From Planctomycetota bacterium (GTDB lineage Bacteria; Planctomycetota; Planctomycetia; Pirellulales; Pirellulaceae): DNA of 64,000 bases. Positions 35,477 through 44,749 of the stretch are shown in pieces. A model generated the notes under the pieces. It was not told the DNA's origin, searched no databases, and worked only from the letters and a program-made list of their open reading frames with translations. Location: assembly GCA_014238905.1 (NCBI GenBank), contig JABAAE010000012.1:206064-270063 (forward strand), read 5' to 3'. Within the stretch, counting starts at the first letter, position 1. Each line of letters begins with the position of its first letter. Made by a program: the position numbers and the translations under genes.

Positions 35477-36805
35477 ATGAGACTTGATTCAGCATTGATC
35501 ACATGCGTTTGTTGGATACTTTTTCAGTTTCCTGCTAACGGCGACGATTTGTTAAACAACTGGCATCAATGGCGAGGCCCGGAAGCCACCGGTGTATCGC
35601 GAACTGCCAATCCGCCCCTGACCTGGGGCGAAAAAGAAAATATTAAATGGAAGGTGGCGATTGATGGTCGGGGGACGTCAACGCCGATCATCTGGGGTGA
35701 TCAGGTCTTTTTGTTGACTGCCGTTAAAACAAGTGTGAAGGATTTGTCCATTCCCGATCCAATTGACCAACCCAAGACCAATTTTTTTGACATCAAACGA
35801 CCTAATGCAAAACATGAATATGTTGTGCTTTGTCTGGATCGAAATACCGGCGAAAAAATATGGAGCAAGGTCGCTGCAACGAAAATACCACACGAGGGAG
35901 CGCATAATGACAACGACTTTGCCTCGGCTTCGCCTGTCACCGATGGCAATTACTTGTATTGTTGGTTCGGCTCGGCAGGGCTTTTCTGTTTTAATTTGGA
36001 CGGGGAACAGATATGGAAACGGGACCTGGGTGAAGTAAGAATTGGATCGAGTCTTGGTGAAGGGTGTTCGCCAGTCCTTCACAAAGGACACCTGATTGTT
36101 CTTCGCGACCACGCCGGCCAGAGCACAATTGAGGTGCTGAATGCCAAGACTGGCCGGACCCTTTGGAAGCAGCAGCGCGAAGAAAAGAATGCCTGGGCAA
36201 CGCCGCTAGTGGTAGAACGAAATGGCGCAACGCAGGTCATTACCGCTGCCTCGAACTTTGTCCGCAGCTATGACCTCGATTCTGGCGAGATCATTTGGCA
36301 ATGCAGTGGTTTAACCGGCAACGTCATCCCTTGTCCGGTAGTTGATGGTGACCATGTGATATGCATGAGTGGTTATCAGGGCTATTCAGCAATAGCCCTT
36401 CCACTGGCGGAGACTGGTGATATCACCGGGAGTGAAAAAATTCGTTGGAAGAAGGAACGTGGTACTCCCTACATTCCCTCACCTTTACTGTATGAAGGAC
36501 TCCTCTTCTACAATAAATCAAATCAGCCGATCCTCACATGTCTCGATTCTAAAACGGGTGAGGTCCTGTTCGGTCCAGAACGAGTCAGCCCACTTTCGAA
36601 CATCTACGCCTCACCGGTAGGAGCTGGCGGCCGGGTCTATCTTACGGGTCGCAATGGCAAGACAATGGTATTGGAACGATCGCCAAAGTTCAAAGTGCTG
36701 GCGACCAACCAGCTCAACGAACGATTCGATGCCTCGCCGGCACTTGCGGGTAGACAGTTGTTTCTTCGTGGTGCAAAGTACTTGTACTGCATTGAAAGGA
36801 AATAG
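35477..36805 (+). CDS. PQQ-binding-like beta-propeller repeat protein (second copy)
   Basis: 442 residues with a signal peptide (LDSALITCVCWILFQFPANG). The mature start NNWHQWRGPEATGVSRTANP is typical of this planctomycete group. Blade-like repeats follow (LFCFNLDGEQIWKRDLGEV, NAKTGRTLWKQQREEKNAWA, PVVDGDHVICMSGYQGYSAI). It follows the DUF1552 gene by 55 bases and appears to be the last gene of the sigma-led operon. It shares the family of the 21.4 kb gene. Periplasmic, function unknown; PQQ binding itself is not shown. Confidence 0.88.
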   Translation: MRLDSALITCVCWILFQFPANGDDLLNNWHQWRGPEATGVSRTANPPLTWGEKENIKWKVAIDGRGTSTPIIWGDQVFLLTAVKTSVKDLSIPDPIDQPKTNFFDIKRPNAKHEYVVLCLDRNTGEKIWSKVAATKIPHEGAHNDNDFASASPVTDGNYLYCWFGSAGLFCFNLDGEQIWKRDLGEVRIGSSLGEGCSPVLHKGHLIVLRDHAGQSTIEVLNAKTGRTLWKQQREEKNAWATPLVVERNGATQVITAASNFVRSYDLDSGEIIWQCSGLTGNVIPCPVVDGDHVICMSGYQGYSAIALPLAETGDITGSEKIRWKKERGTPYIPSPLLYEGLLFYNKSNQPILTCLDSKTGEVLFGPERVSPLSNIYASPVGAGGRVYLTGRNGKTMVLERSPKFKVLATNQLNERFDASPALAGRQLFLRGAKYLYCIERK

Positions 36806-37330
36806 GTTAACAGCGAAGACCTGATTTGGCTAACTGATTGGTGCCTGTGCCAAGAATTCAGAATCGTGGTTGGCAATTAATCGTCAGCTGAGTATGGATC
36901 GATGCAGGCAGGGTCTGACTTTTTGAACACTAGCGAAATTCTCCCAGCGGGATCTGTCCATCTGGGCGTAAGGAATTTTCAGAATGGCAACGGCCGGCTC
37001 AGGGCATATCGATTTCTTTTTCTGCCGTGGCGGATCTAGCTGGTGTGGAAATCCAGCCAGCTGATGCACCTCAGCCGTTTTCCTGTGAGGTCGATGTGGT
37101 TTGTCGGGCGCCGGGGCTGTTGTCAATGATTTTGAAAAAAAATTGGCGCGGCATGTTGGCTGACTCTTGCTGACGCAACGATGCGATGTTTGCCGCATTA
37201 AAACGGTTGTAAAGGGTATCGGTGATAACGCAAGTTAAGCGGGACTACTATTCAACCGGGCGAGCTCCCTGTTAAATAACTGTTAAGAAGAAATGCGGAA
37301 ATTGCATCATGTCGCGAGAATGGTCTGAAG
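36806..37330. other. 525-base intergenic region upstream of the decarboxylase gene
   Basis: No supported gene; the one longer open frame (minus strand, about 36.9-37.2 kb) has a random-looking composition. AT-rich sequence close to 37270-37300 is a plausible promoter area for the next gene, and no clear dyad was seen. Confidence 0.45.
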
Positions 37331-38890
37331 ATGGACGATGAACTGAAGAGGCTAAAAACTCAAGTAGATTCCCTGCAGCAGAAGCTTGATAAAGCCGAAC
37401 AACAACTCCAGGAGAATTACTATTTTTCCTCTGCCGCGGTGAAAAACCTGTTAGATGTTGGCAAAATTCCGGAGCATGGGATGGCGGGCAAGACCGTCAA
37501 AACGTTGATTGAAAACAATCATTCTTTGGACTTCGACAATCAGCTCAATACCTCTTCCTACGTCAATGTCACCTTTGAAGAGGCCGAAGAAGAAGTAGCA
37601 CTGATGGGTTTGCGGGTTAACCTGGCGGATCAAACGGTCTACCCCCGGTCTTATCGAATGCATGATTCGGTTGTTAATATGATCGCCCGATTGTGGCATT
37701 GTCCAACGCCGTCGGATTTCGAGGAAAAGGGAGTTTTTGCGGGTGCAGGCACGGTTGGTTCGACCGAAGCTTGTTTGTTGGCGGGCCTGGCTCTGAAATT
37801 TCGTTGGCGGAGTTGGTATGCCAAGAAGAAGGGTGTTGCTCCCGATGCGGTTTTAGGAGAGCGTCCCAACATTGTCATTTCATCCTGCTTTCAGGCTGCT
37901 TGGGAAAAGCTCTTTAAATACATGGATATCGAACCGCGTATTTTTTGTCCTCAATCAGACAGTTTTAAGCTTGCCCCCGAAAAAATAAGTGAATTGATTG
38001 ATGATCACACCATGGGCGTGGTCTGTATCATGGGGAATCACTATGGCGGTCACTATGATCCAGTGCAGGAAGTTGACCGTGTTGTTGAGACGATTAATCA
38101 GGAGAAGGGATACCAAATTGGCATCCATGTCGATGCTGCTTCAGGTGGGTTCATCGCACCGTTTCAGGAGAATCTTCCGGCTTGGGATTTTAGACTTGCC
38201 AACGTGCTTTCGATTTCCACTAGCGGTCATAAATATGGCGAGTCCTGCTGCGGTACCGGGTGGGTTGTTTGGAGGCAACGTGAAGACCTTAGTGAGCATG
38301 TGGCCATTTCAGTAACGTACCTCGGAGGCAATGCGGATTCTTACACCCTGAATTTTTCAAGGCCGGCCAGCGGTGTTTACATCCAGTATTATAATTTGCT
38401 CCGGCACGGCATTCGGGGCTACCGGCAGTGTTGCGACAACATGATGCAAAATGCGGAGTTTATTCGGGAATCTCTACGGTCGATGACGCACCAGGGGAAA
38501 TCCCGGTTTGTCATCCTTGATGATGGAGCGGATTGCTGTCTTCCTGTCGTGACTGCCATGCTCAACCCGGATTGCGGATTCACTTATAACGACATTGACC
38601 TGCAACATGTACTCTCTCAACATCATTGGTACGTCAGCGGCTATAAAATGGGGTTCAACCATCCGATTACTGAAGAATATATTCCTATTTTTTCAGATCA
38701 GGATGCAGAGCAAACCATGTTTAGAATCGTCGTAAAGAATAACTTGACGCGGGATATGGCGTCACACTTGATCGAATCATTTGAGGAGACATTTACGCTT
38801 TTGGATGCTTTGGACTTTTCTGAACTGCATGGTGTCGATTCGTTGGCTTTGCGTCATAAAGACCAGCGAAGAATCTCTAATCATTGCTGA
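37331..38890 (+). CDS. pyridoxal-phosphate decarboxylase, glutamate-decarboxylase-like
   Basis: 519-residue group II PLP decarboxylase. The PLP lysine is Lys301 in SISTSGHKYGESCCGTGWVV. The cofactor-binding Asp lies in IHVDAASGGFIAPF (about 266-279), and GAGTVGSTEACLLAGLA (about 138-154) is typical of GadB-like enzymes. The gene would turn glutamate (or a similar acidic amino acid) into an amine, consuming a proton. It is about 50 residues longer than E. coli GadB because of a heptad-like N-terminal stretch (ELKRLKTQVDSLQQKLDKAE), probably a coiled coil. No antiporter gene is adjacent, so an acid-resistance role is not supported. The ATG at 37331 is the natural start. Confidence 0.88.
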   Translation: MDDELKRLKTQVDSLQQKLDKAEQQLQENYYFSSAAVKNLLDVGKIPEHGMAGKTVKTLIENNHSLDFDNQLNTSSYVNVTFEEAEEEVALMGLRVNLADQTVYPRSYRMHDSVVNMIARLWHCPTPSDFEEKGVFAGAGTVGSTEACLLAGLALKFRWRSWYAKKKGVAPDAVLGERPNIVISSCFQAAWEKLFKYMDIEPRIFCPQSDSFKLAPEKISELIDDHTMGVVCIMGNHYGGHYDPVQEVDRVVETINQEKGYQIGIHVDAASGGFIAPFQENLPAWDFRLANVLSISTSGHKYGESCCGTGWVVWRQREDLSEHVAISVTYLGGNADSYTLNFSRPASGVYIQYYNLLRHGIRGYRQCCDNMMQNAEFIRESLRSMTHQGKSRFVILDDGADCCLPVVTAMLNPDCGFTYNDIDLQHVLSQHHWYVSGYKMGFNHPITEEYIPIFSDQDAEQTMFRIVVKNNLTRDMASHLIESFEETFTLLDALDFSELHGVDSLALRHKDQRRISNHC

Positions 38891-39079
38891 TCCGATTTGC
38901 CATTCAGATCGGCGTTGGGAAATGATTTCGTTCTCACCTGCCAAGTCATTATGGTTTGACGCCCGAGGTTGGGCTTGAGTCCTATGGCACGACGTGATGA
39001 CCCTCACCCAACGCGGTGATCTAAAATTTGATAGAACAAGATGATCTGCGGGAAATTTTGGTCACCTTTAGGAATCACC

Positions 39080-40027
39080 ATGCGACTATTAATGTTGACT
39101 CTCGTTTTCTTTTTCTTGCCACTGACTTTGCCTGCTCAAGAGAGCCAGGATTTGACGAAGCGGTTGGCGGATCTGGAACGCCGCGTTTCTCAACTGGAAA
39201 CGGAAAATCGATCCCTACGTGGAACCCTGTCTGTCCTCAAATACGTTCAGCAATCCGAAGATGGCCACACCGTGGAATTAAAGCAGCAGGGTGAGCTGAT
39301 CGCAAAATTAATCGTCGCCAAGGATGGGTGGGGAGATAGCCGTGTCGAAGATGTCGCCGCGGTGGCTGAATCGGTTGCGGAGACTATTTTTGAAGTGATT
39401 CCTCCGGAAGATAAACCGACAATTCTCGTGACTCGATCAAAGTATGGGCCTCGAACGTTGTCTAATCGCGGACCCAATAACGAATACATCATTTTTTTAA
39501 ATACTGGCGACCGTTTGTGGGCGCAGCTTTCTTATCAACTGTCTCACGAACTTGGCCACGTCCTCTGCCGGGACATCGATCCCAATGCTAATCAACATTG
39601 GTTTGAGGAGTCGTTTTGCGAAGCTCTTTCGCTTTGGACGATGGAGACAATGGCCCAATCGTGGAAAACCAAACCGCCATATCCTTCTTGGGCGTCTTAC
39701 GCGAAAAATCTGGGGCAGTATGTTGTTAATATCAAGAATAAAGTGAACCGCCCCCAAGATATGGGGATCTGGTATGCTACCCATCGCGAACTACTGGATC
39801 GGGAATCCGTCGACCGGGAGAAAAATCGGATTGTCGCCGCTCACATTGCATCCCGCGGCAAGGCTCGTCCCGAGTATCTAAACGCCTTCCTCTATCTACG
39901 CACCGGGAGAAAATCTGCCAATCAAATTGAACCGTTTTTGAATTCCTGGTTGGAAAGTTGCCCGGATCATCTCAAATTCGTGCCGCGCGATATTGCGTTG
40001 TTATTGAATGTGCAAATGGGTCGGTAG
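39080..40027 (+). CDS. secreted HExxH metallopeptidase-like protein
   Basis: 315 residues from the ATG at 39080, which gives a clean signal peptide (MRLLMLTLVFFFLPLTLPAQ). A longer frame from 39041 would bury it. A short heptad coiled coil follows (LTKRLADLERRVSQLETENR). The zinc motif HELGH is at 156-160 (SYQLSHELGHVLCRDID). A possible third ligand Glu lies in HWFEESFCEALSLW about 17 residues on, as in gluzincins. The C-terminal half is helical. It is probably a periplasmic or surface zinc peptidase; the family was not identified by eye. A coiled-coil leader could mediate oligomerisation. Confidence 0.75.
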   Translation: MRLLMLTLVFFFLPLTLPAQESQDLTKRLADLERRVSQLETENRSLRGTLSVLKYVQQSEDGHTVELKQQGELIAKLIVAKDGWGDSRVEDVAAVAESVAETIFEVIPPEDKPTILVTRSKYGPRTLSNRGPNNEYIIFLNTGDRLWAQLSYQLSHELGHVLCRDIDPNANQHWFEESFCEALSLWTMETMAQSWKTKPPYPSWASYAKNLGQYVVNIKNKVNRPQDMGIWYATHRELLDRESVDREKNRIVAAHIASRGKARPEYLNAFLYLRTGRKSANQIEPFLNSWLESCPDHLKFVPRDIALLLNVQMGR

Positions 40028-40140
40028 CAGCGAATTTTTGAACGGCTTGCTACCTTGTTCGGTCGGTCGATGTTAATGCTGTTGTTTGACCCAATCGAGC
40101 GGTCGTTGGAAAAACAGGCCCGCCTCCAGTCGTCAGAATC

Positions 40141-40183
40141 TCGACGGTGTTTTTCAATCGACGGTGTTTTTCAATCGACGGTG
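40141..40183 (+). repeat. 17-bp tandem repeat, 2.5 copies
   Basis: The unit is TCGACGGTGTTTTTCAA at 40141 and 40158, with a partial copy (TCGACGGTG) at 40175. Confidence 0.93.
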
Positions 40184-40322
40184 GTATCGCGTTCCGAAAT
40201 TGGCGAACTCGTTCTCTAATTTCAGCTCAAACGGCCTGGTGGTCATGCATCGCGGGGCTCCCAGCGGTCTGAAATCGCGGTTCTGATTCGTCTAAATACT
40301 TTGGAAATTCTTAGACACCTTG

Positions 40323-40358
40323 TGTGCGAATTGAATTTTCGCCGTGCGATTTCGCACA
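40323..40358 (+). promoter_or_regulatory. candidate operator: inverted TGTGCGAA sites
   Basis: TGTGCGAA (40323-40330) and TTCGCACA (40351-40358) are perfect inverses 20 bases apart. Between them lies GTGCGA-TT-TCGCAC (40344-40357), which shares the right arm. This gives three GTGCGA half-sites in 36 bases, about 150 bases before the start of the secreted metzincin. The arrangement looks like a binding site for a dimeric regulator, but no regulator was identified. Confidence 0.4.
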
Positions 40359-40502
40359 ACTCTTGAAGCAATCAAAGGCCAAATGGGGCGACCATTTATC
40401 CCAGTTTAACATTTCACAGGGTTGCCCGGATTGGAACAGATTTTGCTTTCATCAGGTTGTGGTTTGAATTTCCAATAGGTCTTCCGGTGAAGGGTCGTTT
40501 CG

Positions 40503-43500
40503 ATGTCGCTTTGGGTCAAGAGGCTTTCAAATAAGAATCGATCGGGTAGGCGGCCTCCAAAGGCGGCCGGCGTGGACGCGAGGCGGGCCAGAGAAAATGT
40601 CGATTGCCCATCAAGTCAATTGCCGGGCGGAAAGCTGTGGACGGCATGGGTTCAGTCCACCCAAAACTGGTTTCATCGGATAGGTCAAAAGTTAAAACTG
40701 CCCAGCGGCCGATGGGAAGCCCAACACCAGCAGCCCGCAAAACGGCGGCTTCACTTGGAAGTTTGCGAACCTCGTTGTCTACTTTCTGGAACACCAATGG
40801 ATCTCTCTGGTGATATCCCGGAAGAAGATCGAACGGATCTCCTGGAGTATGCGGCGATTCCCGCCTACACCCATGGAACAATTCTTTACCCTGAACAAGT
40901 ATCGGACTTCCCTTATGGCCGGGAGAACACTTTTTTTCTGGAGAGTAATCCCACCGCAACGAAAACGATTTATCTTGATTTCGATGGACACCATAGCGTC
41001 AATAATGGATGGGGACACGATATCGTCTTTCCTGCATTTGATCGCGATAACAACCCGGGGAGTTTCTCGGATTCCGAGCTGAGCGAAATTCAGAAGCAGT
41101 TCCTTCATGTCGCTGAAGATTATTTGCCTTTCGATATTAACGTGACTACCAAGGATCCTGGCGTTGATGACCTTCGGAAATCGGGGGCAGGGGACGACCG
41201 ATGGGGAATTCGCTCGGTGAATACCCAGGCGACCAGTGGATTTGGTGTTGGCATCGGTGGCTGGGCAAGTCCGAATTCCTTTTCGTTCAGCATGGACGCT
41301 CCGGTATTTATTTTCAACAAGGGAGCCATCAATGGAGGAATGACCAACTCCCATGAGATTGGGCACACGCTCGGTCTTGACCATGATGGTTTGGACGAAT
41401 CAGATTATCACCTCGGTGTCGGAAGTGGTGAGACGTCCTGGGGGCCGATAATGGGAGCCCCTTACGGAAAAAATCTGGTCCAATGGAGTAACGGAGATTA
41501 TTCTGGATCAACAACACAAGAGGACGACCTGGCGCTGATTACCCAAACCGCCAACGGCTTTGGTTACCGCAACGATGATCATGGAGACACCCGGGGCACA
41601 GCGACGGACATGAGTCCGGACTCGGATTTCCATATTCAATCTTGGGGTATCATCGAGAGGCGGAGTGACCTGGATTATTTTTCGTTCGATACGGGAACAG
41701 GTGAAATTTCGCTCTCGATAAATCCGCCAGTCGCCAACCCGAGTCTCGACCTGCAAGCTCGTCTGTTGGATTCCTCAGGTAACGAAATCGCCAAAAGCAA
41801 TCCCACCGATCTGGTTGGCGCTTCCTTCGATTTATCGCTACCCAAGGGAACGTATTTCCTAGAAATAGACGGAGTTGGAAAACCGGGTGTCTACTCTGAT
41901 TACGGCAGTCTGGGATTTTTTAAGATCGAGGGCGTCGTTGCTGATCCAACCAATGACCTACCTACCCTGAACCCAATTCCCCAGCAGGTTCTTAGCGAGG
42001 ATGATACAGGGAAAACGGTACCGTTGATCGGGATTACCGCTGGTGCTAATGAGGTTCAACCCTTACGGGTTACCGCGATTTCCAGCCAAACCGATTTACT
42101 GCCTCATCCAACGGTGAGTTATTCCACCCCTGACCAACAGGGGAGTTTGTTTCTCCAGCCGGTTATGGGAGAAAGCGGTTCTGCTGTTGTGACGGTCAAA
42201 CTGGAGGATGGTGGCCCAGATCAAAACTTGGAAACTTCCGCAGACAACGTCTTTGTGGTCAAAACCTTTTCCGTTGTCGTCGAGGCCGAAAATGACCTCC
42301 CAACACTAAACGAAATCGGCAATCTGGTGCTCGAGGAAGATGCCGATCAGCAATCGGTTCTGTTGGAGGGTATCAGCGATGGTGATCATGGAGATCAACC
42401 TTGGCGGGTCACAGCCAGCAGTTCGTTGGCGGACTTGATTTCCTCTGACGGCCTGATCATTCAACAGGGGATTTCGGCTGCAGAACTAACGTTCCAGCCC
42501 GCCCCCAACCAATATGGTGTCACGACGATTACCGTTCAAGTTGAGGATGGTGGATTGGATCAAAACCTGGCAACGCAATCTGACAATGCTGTTTTTATTC
42601 GTAGTTTCCAGGTCTCCGTGCTTGCTGTGAATGATTTACCCGGAATCATGCCAGTGGACAACTTGACCCTGTTTGAACAGGGACCAAAAACCGTTCTTTT
42701 GCGAGGGGTGCATGCCGGTGAAAACGAAATCCAGCCGTTGAAAGTCACCGCCTCGAGCGATAATCCTGCCGTTATTTCCAGTGCCGATGTGGAGTTTAAC
42801 CAGTCGGAAAATAATCCCACGCTGCACCTGTTTTCTGAACCGGGTGCGTTTGGAATTGCTGATATTACCGTCCGGGTCGAAGACGGGGGCCTGGATGGCA
42901 TTTTATCTACGGTAGCTGACAACAGTGTAACTTTGATGACATTCAAAGTTTCTGTAGATCCAGAAAACGATACTCCAGACTTCGTTGTGCCTTCCCAACT
43001 GAGATTTGATCTGGCCCGAGTGGATAACGAAATTCCGATTAGTCAGGTGACCGCCGGTCTCGATGAGTTTCAACCCTTGCAGTTCAGTGTGACCAATGTC
43101 GATTCGGATCTTATTACCGGTGTAGAGGTGGTCTATAACAGTCCGGAAAATGAGGGGTACCTTGTTTTTGCAACATTGGATGAGGCGGTAGGGCAGGGCG
43201 TGATTGAGCTGACGCTGGAGGACGGTGGGACGGACGGGGATCTTGCTACTCCAGCGGACAACCTAATTCAGACCCGGACGATTGACGTAATGATTACCGC
43301 CAACCGGGTGGCCTTGGCGGATGCTGACGTGACGGTCAACGGATTGGTGGAGGGCTCTTATCGAAACACCTATTGGAAAAATCCGATGAGCCAGGACCTT
43401 TCTGAAACCGAATTTCGACAAGGTTCAGCTAGTCGCTTGTTGCATCGCTGGAGGTTGAATTTAGCCGAAGCGGATCGTTACGTTCATTTCTCGGTTTTTG

Positions 43501-44519
43501 CCAATCACAATTCCGAGAATGAGCAATTTCAATTTGAATATAAAGTGGCAGCAACGGGGACCTGGAAAGAATTATTGACAACCACGCAAAACGCTGGAAA
43601 ACAATACAGCAGCGTCATTCACGATCCTGAGCTGATGGCTGGAGGGATTGTCTGGGTCCGTGTTCAGGATACCAATCGCGGACTGGATCAACACCTTGCT
43701 ACGCTTCAGGTCTCGACGCTTCAATTTCGTTCTAATCGTCTTTCCGAAATGCAGCATGCGGTTAATGTTTTTGTGATTCAGCCCACCGTGGCTGAGGGTA
43801 GCCCACAAAAAGGTCAGTTTCGTTTTCAGTTGGCCGATCGATATCGATTGGACCGGGATCTGGAGGTGTATTACCGAGTAGTCGGAACGGCTGATGCATC
43901 CGACTATAACGAGATATTACGGGGGAAAACAACCATTAAGGCCGGGAATTTCATGAGCCGTCAATTAATATCGGCACGGGATGACTCGGAATTGGAGGGA
44001 ACCGAATCCATTGCCATTCAACTGATCCCTCGTTCGGAGTACCGGATTGTCGGTGATGGGGCCGCGTCCTTGCAAATCAAAGATAACGACCTTCCCACGC
44101 ACGAGGCAATCGGCGAAATCACTCGTCTCGGCCGGCACTCGGGGAATTTCTCGGGAACGTTTTTCGAGGATTCCGATCATGAAATATTGACCGAATCCGA
44201 GATGGGGAGTCTCAAGATGCTCGAACATCGTTGGAAGTTTGATCTATCGGGCAATCAACAGGTCACTTTTCGTGGGCGGTTCGATGTGATCACAGGGAGT
44301 GATCAGGATGATTTTCAATTGGTTTACTCGACTGACGGAGATTCCTGGGAATCCCTCGGTCGGTTGACAGCGGAAGCCAGCGGTGTTGAGATCGTCAAGT
44401 CGATTGCACTTCCCGATGGAGTCACTGACGTCTGGGTTCGAATATTTGATCGATACCGAGAAAGTGATGATGAAATCCTCAGTGTAATCGCGGCCGATTT
44501 GGTCCGGTTTGAAAATTGA
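40503..44519 (+). CDS. giant secreted metzincin protease with PPC, cadherin-like and Calx-beta-like modules
   Basis: 1,338 residues. The basic N-terminus has no classical signal peptide but carries LEVCEPRCLLSG at 85-96, matching the planctomycete LEPR-XLL motif of giant surface proteins. A metzincin catalytic motif HEIGHTLGLDHD (284-295) follows, i.e. HExxHxxGxxHD with all three His ligands. Next is a PPC-like domain (about 355-480, YFSFDTGTGEISLSINPPVA). Four repeats of about 110-115 residues follow (about 485-935), each ending with VxVEDGGLDQNL-type text, as in cadherin/Ig-like bacterial surface repeats. Two related domains of about 130 residues (about 940-1075 and 1205-1338) flank a Calx-beta-like unit. 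It is likely cell-surface or secreted and calcium-stabilised. Confidence 0.88.
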   Translation: MSLWVKRLSNKNRSGRRPPKAAGVDARRARENVDCPSSQLPGGKLWTAWVQSTQNWFHRIGQKLKLPSGRWEAQHQQPAKRRLHLEVCEPRCLLSGTPMDLSGDIPEEDRTDLLEYAAIPAYTHGTILYPEQVSDFPYGRENTFFLESNPTATKTIYLDFDGHHSVNNGWGHDIVFPAFDRDNNPGSFSDSELSEIQKQFLHVAEDYLPFDINVTTKDPGVDDLRKSGAGDDRWGIRSVNTQATSGFGVGIGGWASPNSFSFSMDAPVFIFNKGAINGGMTNSHEIGHTLGLDHDGLDESDYHLGVGSGETSWGPIMGAPYGKNLVQWSNGDYSGSTTQEDDLALITQTANGFGYRNDDHGDTRGTATDMSPDSDFHIQSWGIIERRSDLDYFSFDTGTGEISLSINPPVANPSLDLQARLLDSSGNEIAKSNPTDLVGASFDLSLPKGTYFLEIDGVGKPGVYSDYGSLGFFKIEGVVADPTNDLPTLNPIPQQVLSEDDTGKTVPLIGITAGANEVQPLRVTAISSQTDLLPHPTVSYSTPDQQGSLFLQPVMGESGSAVVTVKLEDGGPDQNLETSADNVFVVKTFSVVVEAENDLPTLNEIGNLVLEEDADQQSVLLEGISDGDHGDQPWRVTASSSLADLISSDGLIIQQGISAAELTFQPAPNQYGVTTITVQVEDGGLDQNLATQSDNAVFIRSFQVSVLAVNDLPGIMPVDNLTLFEQGPKTVLLRGVHAGENEIQPLKVTASSDNPAVISSADVEFNQSENNPTLHLFSEPGAFGIADITVRVEDGGLDGILSTVADNSVTLMTFKVSVDPENDTPDFVVPSQLRFDLARVDNEIPISQVTAGLDEFQPLQFSVTNVDSDLITGVEVVYNSPENEGYLVFATLDEAVGQGVIELTLEDGGTDGDLATPADNLIQTRTIDVMITANRVALADADVTVNGLVEGSYRNTYWKNPMSQDLSETEFRQGSASRLLHRWRLNLAEADRYVHFSVFANHNSENEQFQFEYKVAATGTWKELLTTTQNAGKQYSSVIHDPELMAGGIVWVRVQDTNRGLDQHLATLQVSTLQFRSNRLSEMQHAVNVFVIQPTVAEGSPQKGQFRFQLADRYRLDRDLEVYYRVVGTADASDYNEILRGKTTIKAGNFMSRQLISARDDSELEGTESIAIQLIPRSEYRIVGDGAASLQIKDNDLPTHEAIGEITRLGRHSGNFSGTFFEDSDHEILTESEMGSLKMLEHRWKFDLSGNQQVTFRGRFDVITGSDQDDFQLVYSTDGDSWESLGRLTAEASGVEIVKSIALPDGVTDVWVRIFDRYRESDDEILSVIAADLVRFEN

Positions 44520-44749
44520 ACAAAGCAGGTGCCGGACGTTTTCAATTTTCCTGTCCCTGTTTTCTGTCATAAGTTGAGCCTCTTTGCTCGCATCAGGGAC
44601 GAGATGACTAGACATTGCATGATAGAAAGGTATTTGACCGAAAAAATATGGGAAAACACCGGCTCAATCGCACCGTTTTTTCATTGGCTGTCAGGCCATT
44701 AGACCACCCTAGTTGGTTCACCGGTAAATGGCGTTGGTAATAAAATGGA

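Larger units (their letters stand above)
40028..40502. other. 475-base intergenic region with tandem repeat and palindromic sites
   Basis: Holds a 17-bp tandem repeat (40141-40183) and a cluster of TGTGCGAA half-sites (40323-40358). It lies upstream of the giant secreted metzincin and should carry its promoter. No gene was seen. Confidence 0.5.

Noticed and set aside
36884..37198. Minus-strand 104-codon frame in the gap before the decarboxylase
   Set aside because: Random-looking composition rich in Pro, Lys and His; no motif, and no partner.
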